Below are positions 18,067 through 26,338 of a DNA stretch of 64,000 nt, in pieces. Each line of letters opens with the position of its first letter. The stretch's first letter is position 1. Below the pieces are notes generated by a model, which made no database searches, was not told the origin of the DNA, and saw only the letters and a program-made list of their open reading frames with translations. Location: positions 1-64,000 of the forward strand of contig NZ_QEWQ01000006.1 in NCBI RefSeq assembly GCF_003121845.1, given 5' to 3'. The translations under genes were made by a program, and so were the position numbers. Source of the stretch: Ignatzschineria ureiclastica (lineage in GTDB: Bacteria > Pseudomonadota > Gammaproteobacteria > Cardiobacteriales > Wohlfahrtiimonadaceae).

Positions 18067-18667
18067 CACATTCCTCACCTTCCCCTATTCTTACTGAAAT
18101 AAAGGGACTATCAACTCAAACTCTACTTTGATCAGATTTGATCGAAGCAAGTTTGATTTAATCGGACAAACACATCTTAAAATAGAGATCATTTAGATGA
18201 TCATTTTGCATAGCGATTATTCTTGAATCATTTTTTTGAATGGCTCTTTCTGAATGGCTACTCGGAAATGACTATTCTTGATTAACTATTTTTTAAAAAT
18301 TCAATTAAAATCCAAACTAAAATATCAATAAATATTATTTAATTGTTTTATCTATATTACCCTATACAATAATTAATACATGACTCATTACACATTTGGT
18401 CAATGAATTTTATATATCACAATAAAGAACTGATAAAACTTACAATAATGCTAAAAATCCCTAAAAAGTCTATGGTATGCGTTTAGTAAGGATTATTTAT
18501 ATAGCATCTGCAATTCGTCTGCCACTTCATAAACAGTCTTTCCTACTTGAATCAATATTTATACGCTTTTTTCATAATTTGCCAAATATTGATATTAAGA
18601 GATCATTTTGATTGCTACTGTGTTTTGTTAATGTAGCGATAATCCCGAATTGAATAAGCGAGATAAT
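18067..18667. promoter_or_regulatory. Divergent control region eutR / eut small operon
   Basis: A 600-bp AT-rich gap between eutR and the first gene of the plus-strand eut operon. It contains the shared 17-bp eut motif at 18577-18593. A loosely similar stretch, GATCATTTTGCATAGCG, near 18198 on the eutR side may be a second regulator site, but the match is weak. No ORF or RNA gene is seen. Confidence 0.5.
18577..18593 (+). promoter_or_regulatory. Candidate EutR operator upstream of the plus-strand eut operon
   Basis: The sequence ATTTGCCAAATATTGAT occurs here and, identically, on the minus strand at 37011-37027 upstream of eutQ. A -10-like GTTAAT follows 33 nt later, and no good -35 is present, as expected for an activator-dependent promoter. 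Assignment to EutR is inference. Confidence 0.55.
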
Positions 18668-19033
18668 ATGAAAAAAATCATTACAGCCGATACGGTTCGT
18701 ACTTTAATCCGCCAAGGGGATAAGAGGCTATCTTACTGTGAAACCCGTGATCTTATTACACCTGAAGCAAGGGATCTCTTGCAAGAATATGGCATCACTT
18801 TAGAAACCATCACGCGCACAAAAACAGAGGATACTCCCTCTCAATCAAGTCCTCACTCCACAATCAAGCCTCAATTTTGTGGGATTCGCCCTAACTTTGC
18901 GATTTCTGATCGAGAACTGATCTACTTTCGCGTCATCGAGCGACTTCGGCAACAATATCCCAATCATCAAACGGATGAATCCACCTTACGGGCGCTCATT
19001 GAACCGATTTTAAATCGTTATCTTCCCCAATAG
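18668..19033 (+). CDS. Short EutQ-N-terminal-like protein of the eut locus
   Basis: 121 residues, first gene of the eutJ-eutS-eutP operon. Residues 1-50 (MKKIITADTVRTLIRQGDKR..., then 'LITPEARDLLQEYGI') match the N-terminal module of EutQ (gene at 36100). Residues 75-118 ('NFAISDRELIYFRVIERLRQQYP...LIEPILNRY') match the EutQ segment before the cupin ('ALSDRDFKLIREAVLQKM...'). The cupin/acetate-kinase half is missing. A related 50-residue module also begins EutT. I take the ATG at 18668; a TTG at 18650 is in frame. Function unknown; a docking or assembly role in the microcompartment is inference. Confidence 0.75.
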   Translation: MKKIITADTVRTLIRQGDKRLSYCETRDLITPEARDLLQEYGITLETITRTKTEDTPSQSSPHSTIKPQFCGIRPNFAISDRELIYFRVIERLRQQYPNHQTDESTLRALIEPILNRYLPQ

Positions 19034-19053
19034 ATCTCTCTTAAGGACATGTT

Positions 19054-19881
19054 ATGACACAATCCACAGAACTTCTCCCAAGCTGGGTTAGCGATAATCT
19101 GCAACAATTAGCCAAAATTGTGAATAGCGACTACAAAGTCGTCAATCCTAAACTGCCCCTTAAACTCGGAATCGATTTAGGAACGAGTGACATCGTCTCA
19201 GTGGTATTAGATGCTGATAATAACCCCATTGCCGCTCGTCTTAGTTGGGCGGATGTGGTGCGTGACGGTGTGGTCGTCAATTTCTATGAAGCGATGACCA
19301 TTGTTAAAAAGCAGATTAGCGAACTAGAAGCCTTATTAAAAACAGAATTCACCGCGGCCAATACCTCTTATCCTCCTGGAACAGATCCCAAAATCTCGGT
19401 AAATGTCATTGAGGCTGCGGGGTTAGATGTGGCTGCTGTGATTGATGAACCCTCTGCAGTAGCGAATCTCTTAAAACTCAATCAAGCTGCTGTCGTAGAT
19501 ATCGGCGGCGGAACAACGGGAATTGCGATTCTTAAAGACGGTGAGGTGATCTATTCCGGCGATGAGGCAACAGGCGGCCGACACGTGACCTTAACTATTG
19601 CAGGTAGTCTGCGTAAAAGCTATGAAGATGCCGAAACAGAGAAAATTACCAAGGGCAAAGAGATTTGGCCTATTGTTCGTCCTGTATTTGAAAAAATGGC
19701 AGATATCACCCGACAACATTTACAGCATTATCCTGTAGATCGGCTCTATCTATCGGGCGGTAGCTGTATGCTTCCCGGCGTTCAACCACTCTTTCAGAAA
19801 GAATTCCCTGAGCTTACGGTAATTCTACCTGAGCACGCGATTTTCTTTACCCCCTATGCTATTGCCGCTTATCAGGCTTAA
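19054..19881 (+). CDS. eutJ: Ethanolamine utilisation chaperone-like protein EutJ
   Basis: 275 residues, usual length for EutJ. The actin/Hsp70-like nucleotide-binding fold is evident: phosphate-1 loop 'GIDLGTSDIVSVVLD' at about residues 39-53, phosphate-2 'AAVVDIGGGTTGIAIL', and the adenosine motif 'LYLSGGSCMLPGVQPLF'. EutJ is thought to assist enzyme or shell assembly; its precise role is unsettled. TTAAGGACATGTT precedes the ATG. In Salmonella eutJ lies between eutE and eutG; here it has moved into the small plus-strand operon with eutS and eutP. Confidence 0.94.
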   Translation: MTQSTELLPSWVSDNLQQLAKIVNSDYKVVNPKLPLKLGIDLGTSDIVSVVLDADNNPIAARLSWADVVRDGVVVNFYEAMTIVKKQISELEALLKTEFTAANTSYPPGTDPKISVNVIEAAGLDVAAVIDEPSAVANLLKLNQAAVVDIGGGTTGIAILKDGEVIYSGDEATGGRHVTLTIAGSLRKSYEDAETEKITKGKEIWPIVRPVFEKMADITRQHLQHYPVDRLYLSGGSCMLPGVQPLFQKEFPELTVILPEHAIFFTPYAIAAYQA

Positions 19882-19916
19882 ACCCATAGTAATCATTGAG
19901 ATCAGGAGATATTTTT

Positions 19917-20264
19917 ATGGATTTTGAAAAAGTTCCTACCCGCATTATTCAAGAGTTTGTGCCTGGTAAACAGGTCACACTGGCCCATTTGATTGCGCAT
20001 CCTGGCGCGGATCTTGCTACTAAAATTGGCGTTCCCGGCGCTGAAGCAATCGGTATTATGACCTTAACACCGAGTGAAACTGCCATGATTGCCGGCGATT
20101 ATGCCACTAAAGCTGCGGATGTGAATATCGGTTTTCTAGATCGTTTCACCGGTGCATTAGTACTTTATGGATCTGTAGGCGCTATTGAAGAAGCACTCAT
20201 ACAGACGATTCGTAATTTAGAAAATACCTTAGGGTATACAGTTTGTCCGCTCACCCGAAGCTAA
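19917..20264 (+). CDS. eutS: Microcompartment shell protein EutS
   Basis: 115 residues from the ATG at 19917, which has CAGGAGATATTT upstream and aligns with the E. coli EutS start. The '[53 protein letters not shown]' core is strongly conserved, as is '[24 protein letters not shown]'. EutS is the circularly permuted BMC-domain hexamer that forms bent edges of the shell. It lies between eutJ and eutP in the operon. Confidence 0.96.
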   Translation: MDFEKVPTRIIQEFVPGKQVTLAHLIAHPGADLATKIGVPGAEAIGIMTLTPSETAMIAGDYATKAADVNIGFLDRFTGALVLYGSVGAIEEALIQTIRNLENTLGYTVCPLTRS

Positions 20265-20349
20265 GTTAAATTCCGAAAACAGACTGTTATGCATGATTGT
20301 TTTAAGTTTTTGCAGAAGCTGAAAGCACAAAAGGAAATAAATCATCATT

Positions 20350-20817
20350 ATGGCGATACCTAAAACTAAAAAATATGTCTTTGTCGGTGCGGTTGATGCC
20401 GGCAAAACGTCCATTTTTAATGCGCTCAAAGGCGATTTTGAACTTGCTCGCAAGACACAAGCAGTGGATTATAATCTCGCCGGGGGTATCGATACCCCCG
20501 GGGAATTCTTTAGCCATCCACATCTCTATAAAGCGATGATAAGCACGACAACTGAGGCTGAGATTATTATCTATGTTCACGCCGCAGATGATGAGGTTTG
20601 CCGGCTTCCTCGTGGCATTTTAGAGATCTATAATCATAAAACGATTATTACGGTGATCACAAAGGTAGATCTTCCCAACATTGATCTCCCTAAAGTGCGA
20701 CAAATTCTACGGGAATGTGGCTTACCGGAACCTTATTTTGAGATGAACACACAAAACCCCGAGGATATCGCGCGCTTTCGTAGCTATTTAGAATCTTTAG
20801 GGGCTGTCATTGAATGA
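20350..20817 (+). CDS. eutP: EutP, P-loop GTPase-like protein
   Basis: 155 residues. G1 loop GAVDAGKTS at residues 13-21, G3 DTPGE at 48-52, and G4-like TKVD at 104-107. EutP is a small GTPase-fold protein of eut loci, reported in Salmonella to have acetate-kinase activity together with EutQ. Last gene of the plus-strand eut operon, with a strong hairpin 225 nt downstream. The G3 region is encoded by a 22-bp perfect palindrome (20480-20501). Confidence 0.94.
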   Translation: MAIPKTKKYVFVGAVDAGKTSIFNALKGDFELARKTQAVDYNLAGGIDTPGEFFSHPHLYKAMISTTTEAEIIIYVHAADDEVCRLPRGILEIYNHKTIITVITKVDLPNIDLPKVRQILRECGLPEPYFEMNTQNPEDIARFRSYLESLGAVIE

Positions 20818-20840
20818 CGGAGTAATGGAGTAAATATTAA

Positions 20841-20980
20841 TAAATTTGGTTTAAGAAAAATGGTTTTTAAACAGCTATTGTGGGGTTTTAAAAGAAGATA
20901 AAACCTGACTTACCAACAGTTGCAAGATGCCGGATAGAATAGCTTCCTTGTCTCTTACAACCGATGCGCCGGCATTTAAA
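20841..20980. repeat. Dispersed intergenic repeat, copy A
   Basis: Shares long stretches with 39043-39181: 'AAATTTGGTTTAAGAAAAATGG' (first 20 nt identical), and 'AGTTGCAAGATGCCGGATAG' followed by 'GCTTCCTTG' and 'ACCGATGCGCCGGCATTT'. The end contains the inverted stem ATGCCGG (20927-20933) / CCGGCAT (20969-20975). A third, weaker copy is near 49220-49310. Confidence 0.8.
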
Positions 20981-21041
20981 TGAGCTTCTTTTGAACCGAT
21001 ATTACTATAATATCTGCCCCAATAGTAACTCTGCACATATC

Positions 21042-21099
21042 AAAAGCGATCATAGCGACTTCTCTCAATTATGTGATGAAGTCTTCTATGATCGCTTTT
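21042..21099. terminator. Bidirectional terminator between eutP and pduT
   Basis: Perfect 14-bp stem AAAAGCGATCATAG / CTATGATCGCTTTT with a 30-nt loop that can extend the pairing (GACT/AGTC). A run on the 5' side and T run on the 3' side make it work on both strands, as expected between convergent operons. Confidence 0.85.
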
Positions 21100-21175
21100 G
21101 ATGTTGGAGTGATATTGGAATGATGTCGGAAATAATTGACGATAATTCTCGATCCTTTCCCTCTTGTGTATCCCC

Positions 21176-21724
21176 CTAAATCAATTGTTCCCAAAGATCA
21201 GGATGTGGACGAGGAACGACCATACTATAGACTAATAGCCCTTTCTGACCGGCACTCTCCTGCCCAACATTTACCGCTGCTTGCACATCAGCCACATCGC
21301 CTGCGGCCACAAAATAACATTTGCCACCAATACCAAAGGCCATATGTACTCGAATTAATGTCACATTAGCAGCTTTCACTGCAGCATCAGCCGCTTCAAT
21401 ACAAGCAGCGACGCTATAAGTTTCCACAACACCGATTGCTTGTCGTTGTTCAACGGCTGTCACGCCGCTAATAGCCGGCAAAATACTTGGGTGAATATTA
21501 GGAAGAATAAATTGATCCACTAGCAGAAATCCACCTGCTTCCGCACCCGATTGCACTGATTGCGTAACCGCAGCGATCTCCCCACCAACCATCACGATAT
21601 ATTTTCCGGGACAGATCGTTTTAGAAGTAAGAAGCGTTACATCCGCCGTTTTCAACATTACATCGGTGACTTCAATACCTTTGGCAATACTATTTAATTC
21701 CACTAATCCAATTGCATGTAACAT
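21176..21724 (-). CDS. pduT: Trimeric shell protein with Fe-S pore, PduT-like
   Basis: 182 residues made of two tandem BMC domains (about 1-90 and 95-180), matching PduT over its length ('[33 protein letters not shown]', '[48 protein letters not shown]', 'PRPH'). Cys38 of the first domain is kept; in Citrobacter PduT this Cys lines the trimer pore and binds a 4Fe-4S cluster. PduT normally belongs to propanediol compartments. Here it ends the eut operon, 3 nt behind pduS, and could conduct electrons across the shell to PduS. Confidence 0.92.
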   Translation of the reverse strand: MLHAIGLVELNSIAKGIEVTDVMLKTADVTLLTSKTICPGKYIVMVGGEIAAVTQSVQSGAEAGGFLLVDQFILPNIHPSILPAISGVTAVEQRQAIGVVETYSVAACIEAADAAVKAANVTLIRVHMAFGIGGKCYFVAAGDVADVQAAVNVGQESAGQKGLLVYSMVVPRPHPDLWEQLI

Positions 21725-21727
21725 CTA

Positions 21728-23068
21728 TCACTCCTTTGTCATCACTATATTATCTGCATTAATTTGTTCCACAACCCCTGAGATCGAAGCATGTAAGGGA
21801 ACACCTAATTGTCCGGGTTCCATTACTGCAATCAGATCTCCTCGATTTACCCGATCCCCCACATTCACAATCGGTCTGGCAGGTGCACCAATATGTTGAG
21901 AAAAAGGTAAAGTAACACGATCAGGTTGCCAATCAATATCAATCAAGGGTGCTTTATGATTCATCTTATCGAGATTGATCCGCGTTAAGAGTCGGTTAAT
22001 CGGCAATAGACGGAACTCTGCCATGGGATTAAGAGGTCGTAGCGCACCCTCATATTTAGCCCCGGCACTGCGGAACTCTTTTTTAAGGGCTTGATTCAGG
22101 CGCATGGGAGAAATCTCTACAGGGCAGGCATAAGCCTCACAGATCCCACATTCTGAACAGGTTAAAGCTGACAATACCGTGGAAGATTCCGTTTGATCTG
22201 CTTTCCGATAATTCACGGCTCGAACAATCAGATGCGGCGGTAATTCATGACCGATTAGGTGACGTGGACAGAGCTCTGTACAGAGACAACATTGCTCACA
22301 GACGGTACGCGCCATCGCAATAATACTCTCCATATTTTGTGTTCGCCGGCGAATCAAGAGATGATCCTGTGGTAGTACTAATAAGCCCCCGGTGGTCTTC
22401 GTGATCGGCGCATCAAGATCTGTCACCAAAGTACCCATCATCGGACCACCATTGATATAAGCCGGATTCGGTGTTGTTACACCACCAGCCATCTCCAATA
22501 CTTGACGATAAGTTGTACCAATAGGGACTGTGACTGTAATAGGATTTTGTACCATTCCATTAATCGTTAAGGTTTTATCGATTACAGGTGCTTCATGCTC
22601 CACCGCTTTTGCCACATTAATTAATGTTTGTACATTATTCACCACAACCCCCACAGAGAGCGGAAGAGCCGCCGGAGGTACACGACGACCGGTAGCCATC
22701 CAAATGGTAATAACTTCATCGCCTGCGGGATAGATATCGTCTAAAATATGGATACGAATATGTGGATGACCCTGCAACTGCGCCTCTAAGGCACTGATCG
22801 CAGTTTTATACTTCCCTTTCAGAGCAATAATCCCCTCTTTTGCACCAGTGGCGATCATTCCATACTCAATCCCTTTCACTAATAGCTCGGCATTGAATTC
22901 TGCTAATTGTTGATCTACTTTCAACAAGGGTTCACACTCAGCCCCATTCACTAGAAAGATTTCAGCTTCTGCACCAAACTTGACATAAGTGGGAAAACCG
23001 GCACCGCCCGCTCCGACGATTCCAGCTTGTTGTACTCGCGCTCTAATAGTTTCACGATCAATGTTCAT
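21728..23068 (-). CDS. pduS: Corrinoid/electron-transfer reductase, PduS-like (RnfC family)
   Basis: 446 residues. The N-terminal RnfC-like flavin/NADH domain has 'VGAGGAGFPTYVKF' at about 18-31. Two ferredoxin-type 4Fe-4S motifs follow: C257, C260, C263, C267-P and C304, C307, C310, C315-P. The C-terminal SLBB-like and barrel-sandwich segment ('GAPARPIVNVGDRVNRGDLIAVMEPGQLGVPLHASISG') ends the protein. In Pdu compartments PduS reduces cob(II)alamin for the adenosyltransferase PduO. Here the adenosyltransferase is EutT, so a supporting role for EutT, or another electron shuttle, is inferred. It is followed after 3 nt by pduT. Confidence 0.93.
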   Translation of the reverse strand: MNIDRETIRARVQQAGIVGAGGAGFPTYVKFGAEAEIFLVNGAECEPLLKVDQQLAEFNAELLVKGIEYGMIATGAKEGIIALKGKYKTAISALEAQLQGHPHIRIHILDDIYPAGDEVITIWMATGRRVPPAALPLSVGVVVNNVQTLINVAKAVEHEAPVIDKTLTINGMVQNPITVTVPIGTTYRQVLEMAGGVTTPNPAYINGGPMMGTLVTDLDAPITKTTGGLLVLPQDHLLIRRRTQNMESIIAMARTVCEQCCLCTELCPRHLIGHELPPHLIVRAVNYRKADQTESSTVLSALTCSECGICEAYACPVEISPMRLNQALKKEFRSAGAKYEGALRPLNPMAEFRLLPINRLLTRINLDKMNHKAPLIDIDWQPDRVTLPFSQHIGAPARPIVNVGDRVNRGDLIAVMEPGQLGVPLHASISGVVEQINADNIVMTKE

Positions 23069-23171
23069 CCTACATTCCCTTTCTTAAAGTACCTGCGTAC
23101 CCGATCAATTGAGCCTTAAAAATTGAGTCTCACATCTTAAGCTTTATAAGTTGAGCTCTATCCGTTGAATC

Positions 23172-24593
23172 CTATAGATTGATAAAATAGCGATTGCTAT
23201 TTTTCCGCAATAATTTCTGGCGAACACTGCGGTGCAACACACGTTTAAGATTTGCTAAATCGATACCAAGCCGGTTACTCATCTCTAATAAATTAGAGCC
23301 CTTTTCCCCTTTATCTCGTAGGAAAGAAGCCACTAATTTGAAGATCTCTTCCATTTCAGGATCAAACTCGATATCAATATCTTCTAACAATTCCTCTAAA
23401 TCTAACGTCTCTAAATTCGTCTCATCTAGATCCAATGATTCAAGATTCTCTTCGATATTCAGCTCTTCATTTGGTTCTTTATTTTGTTCTTTATTTGACT
23501 CGTTATTCTGTTCTTCATTCTGTTCTTCAGTCTCATCTTGACCAACCCCATCAGAGTGTTCGCTCACAGCATTAGCTTGCTCATCGCGTTCTGCTTGCCA
23601 AATAGTCGCTTCTTCGATGATTACTTCTGAAAGCTCGGCATGCGCCTCAGCCTCCTCAGCTTCTTCTACAACTTCTTCAACCTCTAACTCACCCATCACT
23701 TCTGCTATTTCATCATCTGCTGTATCATCATCTACAACAGAGTCCTCCGCAAGTAACTCATCGGTGAGATCCAGCTCATCTGTTGCATTTTTATGCTCGT
23801 GTTCGATAGAGGCATGTGCCATTCGCTCAAGTTCAGTAATCGCTAATTTATTACGAGTCTCTGCCACTTCTTGCGCAATCGATGATTCTTCATTTGTTAA
23901 ATTCGCTTCGGCGATAGCGGCCTCAATCATTGCCTCTGCTACTTCCTCTTGCGATAAATCTTCCTCATCATCGGGAAGCTCAGACGATTCACGTGAAACA
24001 TCGCCTCTTTCTACAGCTTCTACCTCATCATGATAAATTACTTCTTCTGTTAATGCTTCTAATGTGGATTCTTCAAGGTCTAAAACCTCTATTTCTAACT
24101 CCGGTTGCTGAGATATGCGCTCATTTTCGTCTTCATCCATTTGACTATTATAGCGATCGACTGTCTCATTCTCGACCGGCTCATTATCGGCTTCAAATGG
24201 GGGTTCTTCCTCAAATACTTCGGTCAATTGGGGTGCGCTATCCACCGATACTTCTACCGCTTTTGAGGCAACGCCGTAAGATTGTAAAATCTCCTGGTGT
24301 AACTCGGAATCATTACCACAAAAACTTAATACCATTCGTTCTGTATCTCGTTCCGGTCGACCTAATACTTTCTGACAGAGCACTTTGCCACCGATATACT
24401 CCGTTGCGGCACAACCTGCATCAAGCGCGGCTCGGCAAGCGGCAAGATCGCCCTCAATCACAATCGTAACTAATGCAGAGGGTGTTACAGAATGACTCAA
24501 TAATCGTACGTTTGCTGATTTCAACATTGCATCCATCGCCTCTACGCCGGCTACAAAGCCATACACTTCTAATAACCCTAGTGTATTAATCAT
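23172..24593 (-). CDS. eutK: Shell protein EutK with a very long acidic insert
   Basis: 473 residues, whereas ordinary EutK has about 165. Residues 1-90 are a clear EutK BMC domain ('LGLLEVYGFVAGVEAMDAML', 'VRLLSHSV', 'IEGDLAACRAALDAGCAA', 'LGRPERDTERMV'). Residues 411-473 are the C-terminal winged helix-turn-helix of EutK ('LLEMSNRLGIDLANLKRVLHRSV', 'RQKLLRKNSNRYFINL'). Between them, about 115-410 is almost entirely Glu/Asp with Ala, Ser, Asn and Gln, including Glu/Gln/Asn repeats at 352-380 and leucine-spaced acidic repeats at 384-408. The insert is probably disordered. The reading frame is intact throughout, so this is one gene. Confidence 0.92.
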   Translation of the reverse strand: MINTLGLLEVYGFVAGVEAMDAMLKSANVRLLSHSVTPSALVTIVIEGDLAACRAALDAGCAATEYIGGKVLCQKVLGRPERDTERMVLSFCGNDSELHQEILQSYGVASKAVEVSVDSAPQLTEVFEEEPPFEADNEPVENETVDRYNSQMDEDENERISQQPELEIEVLDLEESTLEALTEEVIYHDEVEAVERGDVSRESSELPDDEEDLSQEEVAEAMIEAAIAEANLTNEESSIAQEVAETRNKLAITELERMAHASIEHEHKNATDELDLTDELLAEDSVVDDDTADDEIAEVMGELEVEEVVEEAEEAEAHAELSEVIIEEATIWQAERDEQANAVSEHSDGVGQDETEEQNEEQNNESNKEQNKEPNEELNIEENLESLDLDETNLETLDLEELLEDIDIEFDPEMEEIFKLVASFLRDKGEKGSNLLEMSNRLGIDLANLKRVLHRSVRQKLLRKNSNRYFINL

Positions 24594-24725
24594 CCTGTAA
24601 CTCCTTTCTACACTTCATGAATAATAGGGGGATAATCTACCGTAGATATCCCCAATTTCAGTTTTCAATAGATGCGAAACTGATCCTCAATCAATCTTAA
24701 AAGAGGATCTTGAATCGCTTGCTAT

Positions 24726-25385
24726 TTAAGCTGATTGAATCGGATTCCGACCAATTTCTAAGACCGCCTCAGTAAACGCATCACATGCAGCTTTACACGC
24801 AGCTTGACTACCCCGTAAAAAGGCCGCTGAATAGTTGGTTTCTGAAGGAGGTGGCGTATAAGAGACCATCTCAACATCCGCCGCCTTTAAAGCAGCATCA
24901 ATGCCAAAAGTGGCTTCTAATGGGGGGGCAACTAGATAGGCAATAGAATCCCCGTGGCGAATATTCGCCATTTCCGAGAGATATGAACCTGTACGCGATA
25001 CAACGTGCGCTAAAAAGGCAGTATCTTCTTGATCATTAGCCCATTGGAATGCAGGTCCCTCTTCAATCACGCTAATCATAGCATTAAGCCCTGCTCGAAC
25101 TTCTGCAGGATTAGGTCCCCCTAACATAATCAAGACCTCTCCTGAAGTAGGTGAGGGTGAATGAGCAGCCCCGGCATACAGTGAACGACCATATACGACT
25201 TGAACAACCGATTGTTTCGTCGCTTCATCGGCTGCAATATAGGCAACATCGTCAGAGTCGGCCGTCAATAGACCTAAACTGCGAATATCATCAGGTAAAT
25301 TGAGTTCTTTACGAAAATCCTCATGTAGTGAAGCGATCAATCGCACTGCTTTCACACTTGGGCGAATTAAATCTAATGCTGGCAT
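24726..25385 (-). CDS. eutL: Trimeric microcompartment shell protein EutL
   Basis: 219 residues, usual length. Tandem circularly permuted BMC domains forming a trimer with a gated pore. EutL landmarks: '[16 protein letters not shown]', '[21 protein letters not shown]', '[35 protein letters not shown]', and '[19 protein letters not shown]'. Lies between eutC and eutK, as in Salmonella. The 132-nt gap to eutK has no gene. Confidence 0.96.
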   Translation of the reverse strand: MPALDLIRPSVKAVRLIASLHEDFRKELNLPDDIRSLGLLTADSDDVAYIAADEATKQSVVQVVYGRSLYAGAAHSPSPTSGEVLIMLGGPNPAEVRAGLNAMISVIEEGPAFQWANDQEDTAFLAHVVSRTGSYLSEMANIRHGDSIAYLVAPPLEATFGIDAALKAADVEMVSYTPPPSETNYSAAFLRGSQAACKAACDAFTEAVLEIGRNPIQSA

Positions 25386-25397
25386 AATGATTGCCTC

Positions 25398-26324
25398 CTA
25401 TCTTAATAAATTAATACCGGATGCTTTCTTCTCAAGCATACGTTTGACCAAATCAACGATCACCGCAGCGGCTTCAACTGGTGGCGTTCCTGCACGGTGA
25501 ATATTAGAGATACAAGTACGATCCGCTTCTACCGTATCTTGAATCGTAGGGCTGTAAACCGCATAACAAGAGAGCGATTCAGATTGTCCTAATCCCGGAC
25601 GCTCACCGACTAACATAACTACCGCTTTTGCCCCTAAGATTTCACCAATATGATCTTCTAATTTCACACGACCATAGCGGGCAAAAATAGGCGTTCCCAC
25701 TTTAAGGCCGGTATTTTTAAGGCCTGCCATCAATGGCGGTAAAATCTCTTCATAGTTTGCTAATACCGCATCTGTAGATAGACCATCTGAAATAATGACC
25801 TGTACATCAGGTTGTTGTACACACTTCTCTTTGATCAGTGCGATCGATTCAGCATTTAACACACGGCCCATATCAGGACGGGTCAGATATTGATCTTTAT
25901 CTTTAACCTCAGATTGCACCTCTAATAAGCCTTGTTGTTCTACCCATTCCACCGGAATCTCTTTAAGAACCGTATCTTTTGAGCGAGAATGATCTGCTAA
26001 AAAACGAATTAAGGAGAGTGTTCGAGGACGAACACCGGCGCGACCTGAACCGACCCGTGCGGCTGTATTATTTTTAAACCCTTGTAAAACATCAGGCTTA
26101 TGTGGATGTTCAACACCGATCCAAGCTTTAGCTTCGGCCGAGCCTAGATCAAGACTGCAGGATTCCACCTGATGATGAGTGCCGCTCCCTTGAGAATGAC
26201 CGGCATTGTACCCGCCATTATCCACAGAATGACCTTGTGTAAAATGTTGGCCATTACCATTTGATTGCACCGCTAATTTACTAATCACTTGCTGTACAAG
26301 CGCTTCAATTTGTTTCTGATCCAT
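25398..26324 (-). CDS. eutC: Ethanolamine ammonia-lyase small subunit EutC
   Basis: 308 residues. With EutB it forms the adenosylcobalamin-dependent lyase that converts ethanolamine to acetaldehyde and ammonia. The first 18 residues ([18 protein letters not shown]) are the amphipathic encapsulation helix known for EutC. A Gly/Asn/His-rich linker (about 19-55), longer than in E. coli, leads to the catalytic core ('[23 protein letters not shown]', '[15 protein letters not shown]', 'LTRPDMGR', 'SDGLSTDAV', '[20 protein letters not shown]', '[18 protein letters not shown]'). It starts 14 nt after eutB. Confidence 0.97.
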   Translation of the reverse strand: MDQKQIEALVQQVISKLAVQSNGNGQHFTQGHSVDNGGYNAGHSQGSGTHHQVESCSLDLGSAEAKAWIGVEHPHKPDVLQGFKNNTAARVGSGRAGVRPRTLSLIRFLADHSRSKDTVLKEIPVEWVEQQGLLEVQSEVKDKDQYLTRPDMGRVLNAESIALIKEKCVQQPDVQVIISDGLSTDAVLANYEEILPPLMAGLKNTGLKVGTPIFARYGRVKLEDHIGEILGAKAVVMLVGERPGLGQSESLSCYAVYSPTIQDTVEADRTCISNIHRAGTPPVEAAAVIVDLVKRMLEKKASGINLLR

Positions 26325-26338
26325 TGTTCATTCTCCCC

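Larger units (their letters stand above)
20818..21175. other. Convergent gap between the two eut operons
   Basis: A 358-bp region without genes. It holds a copy of the dispersed repeat (20841-20980) and a long bidirectional terminator hairpin (21042-21099). Both eut operons end here. Confidence 0.7.

Noticed and set aside
23617-24033. Long Ser-rich open frame on the plus strand opposite eutK
   Set aside because: It is the antisense shadow of the acidic eutK insert: GAA/GAT-rich codons on one strand give Ser-rich frames on the other. No ribosome-binding site and no family.
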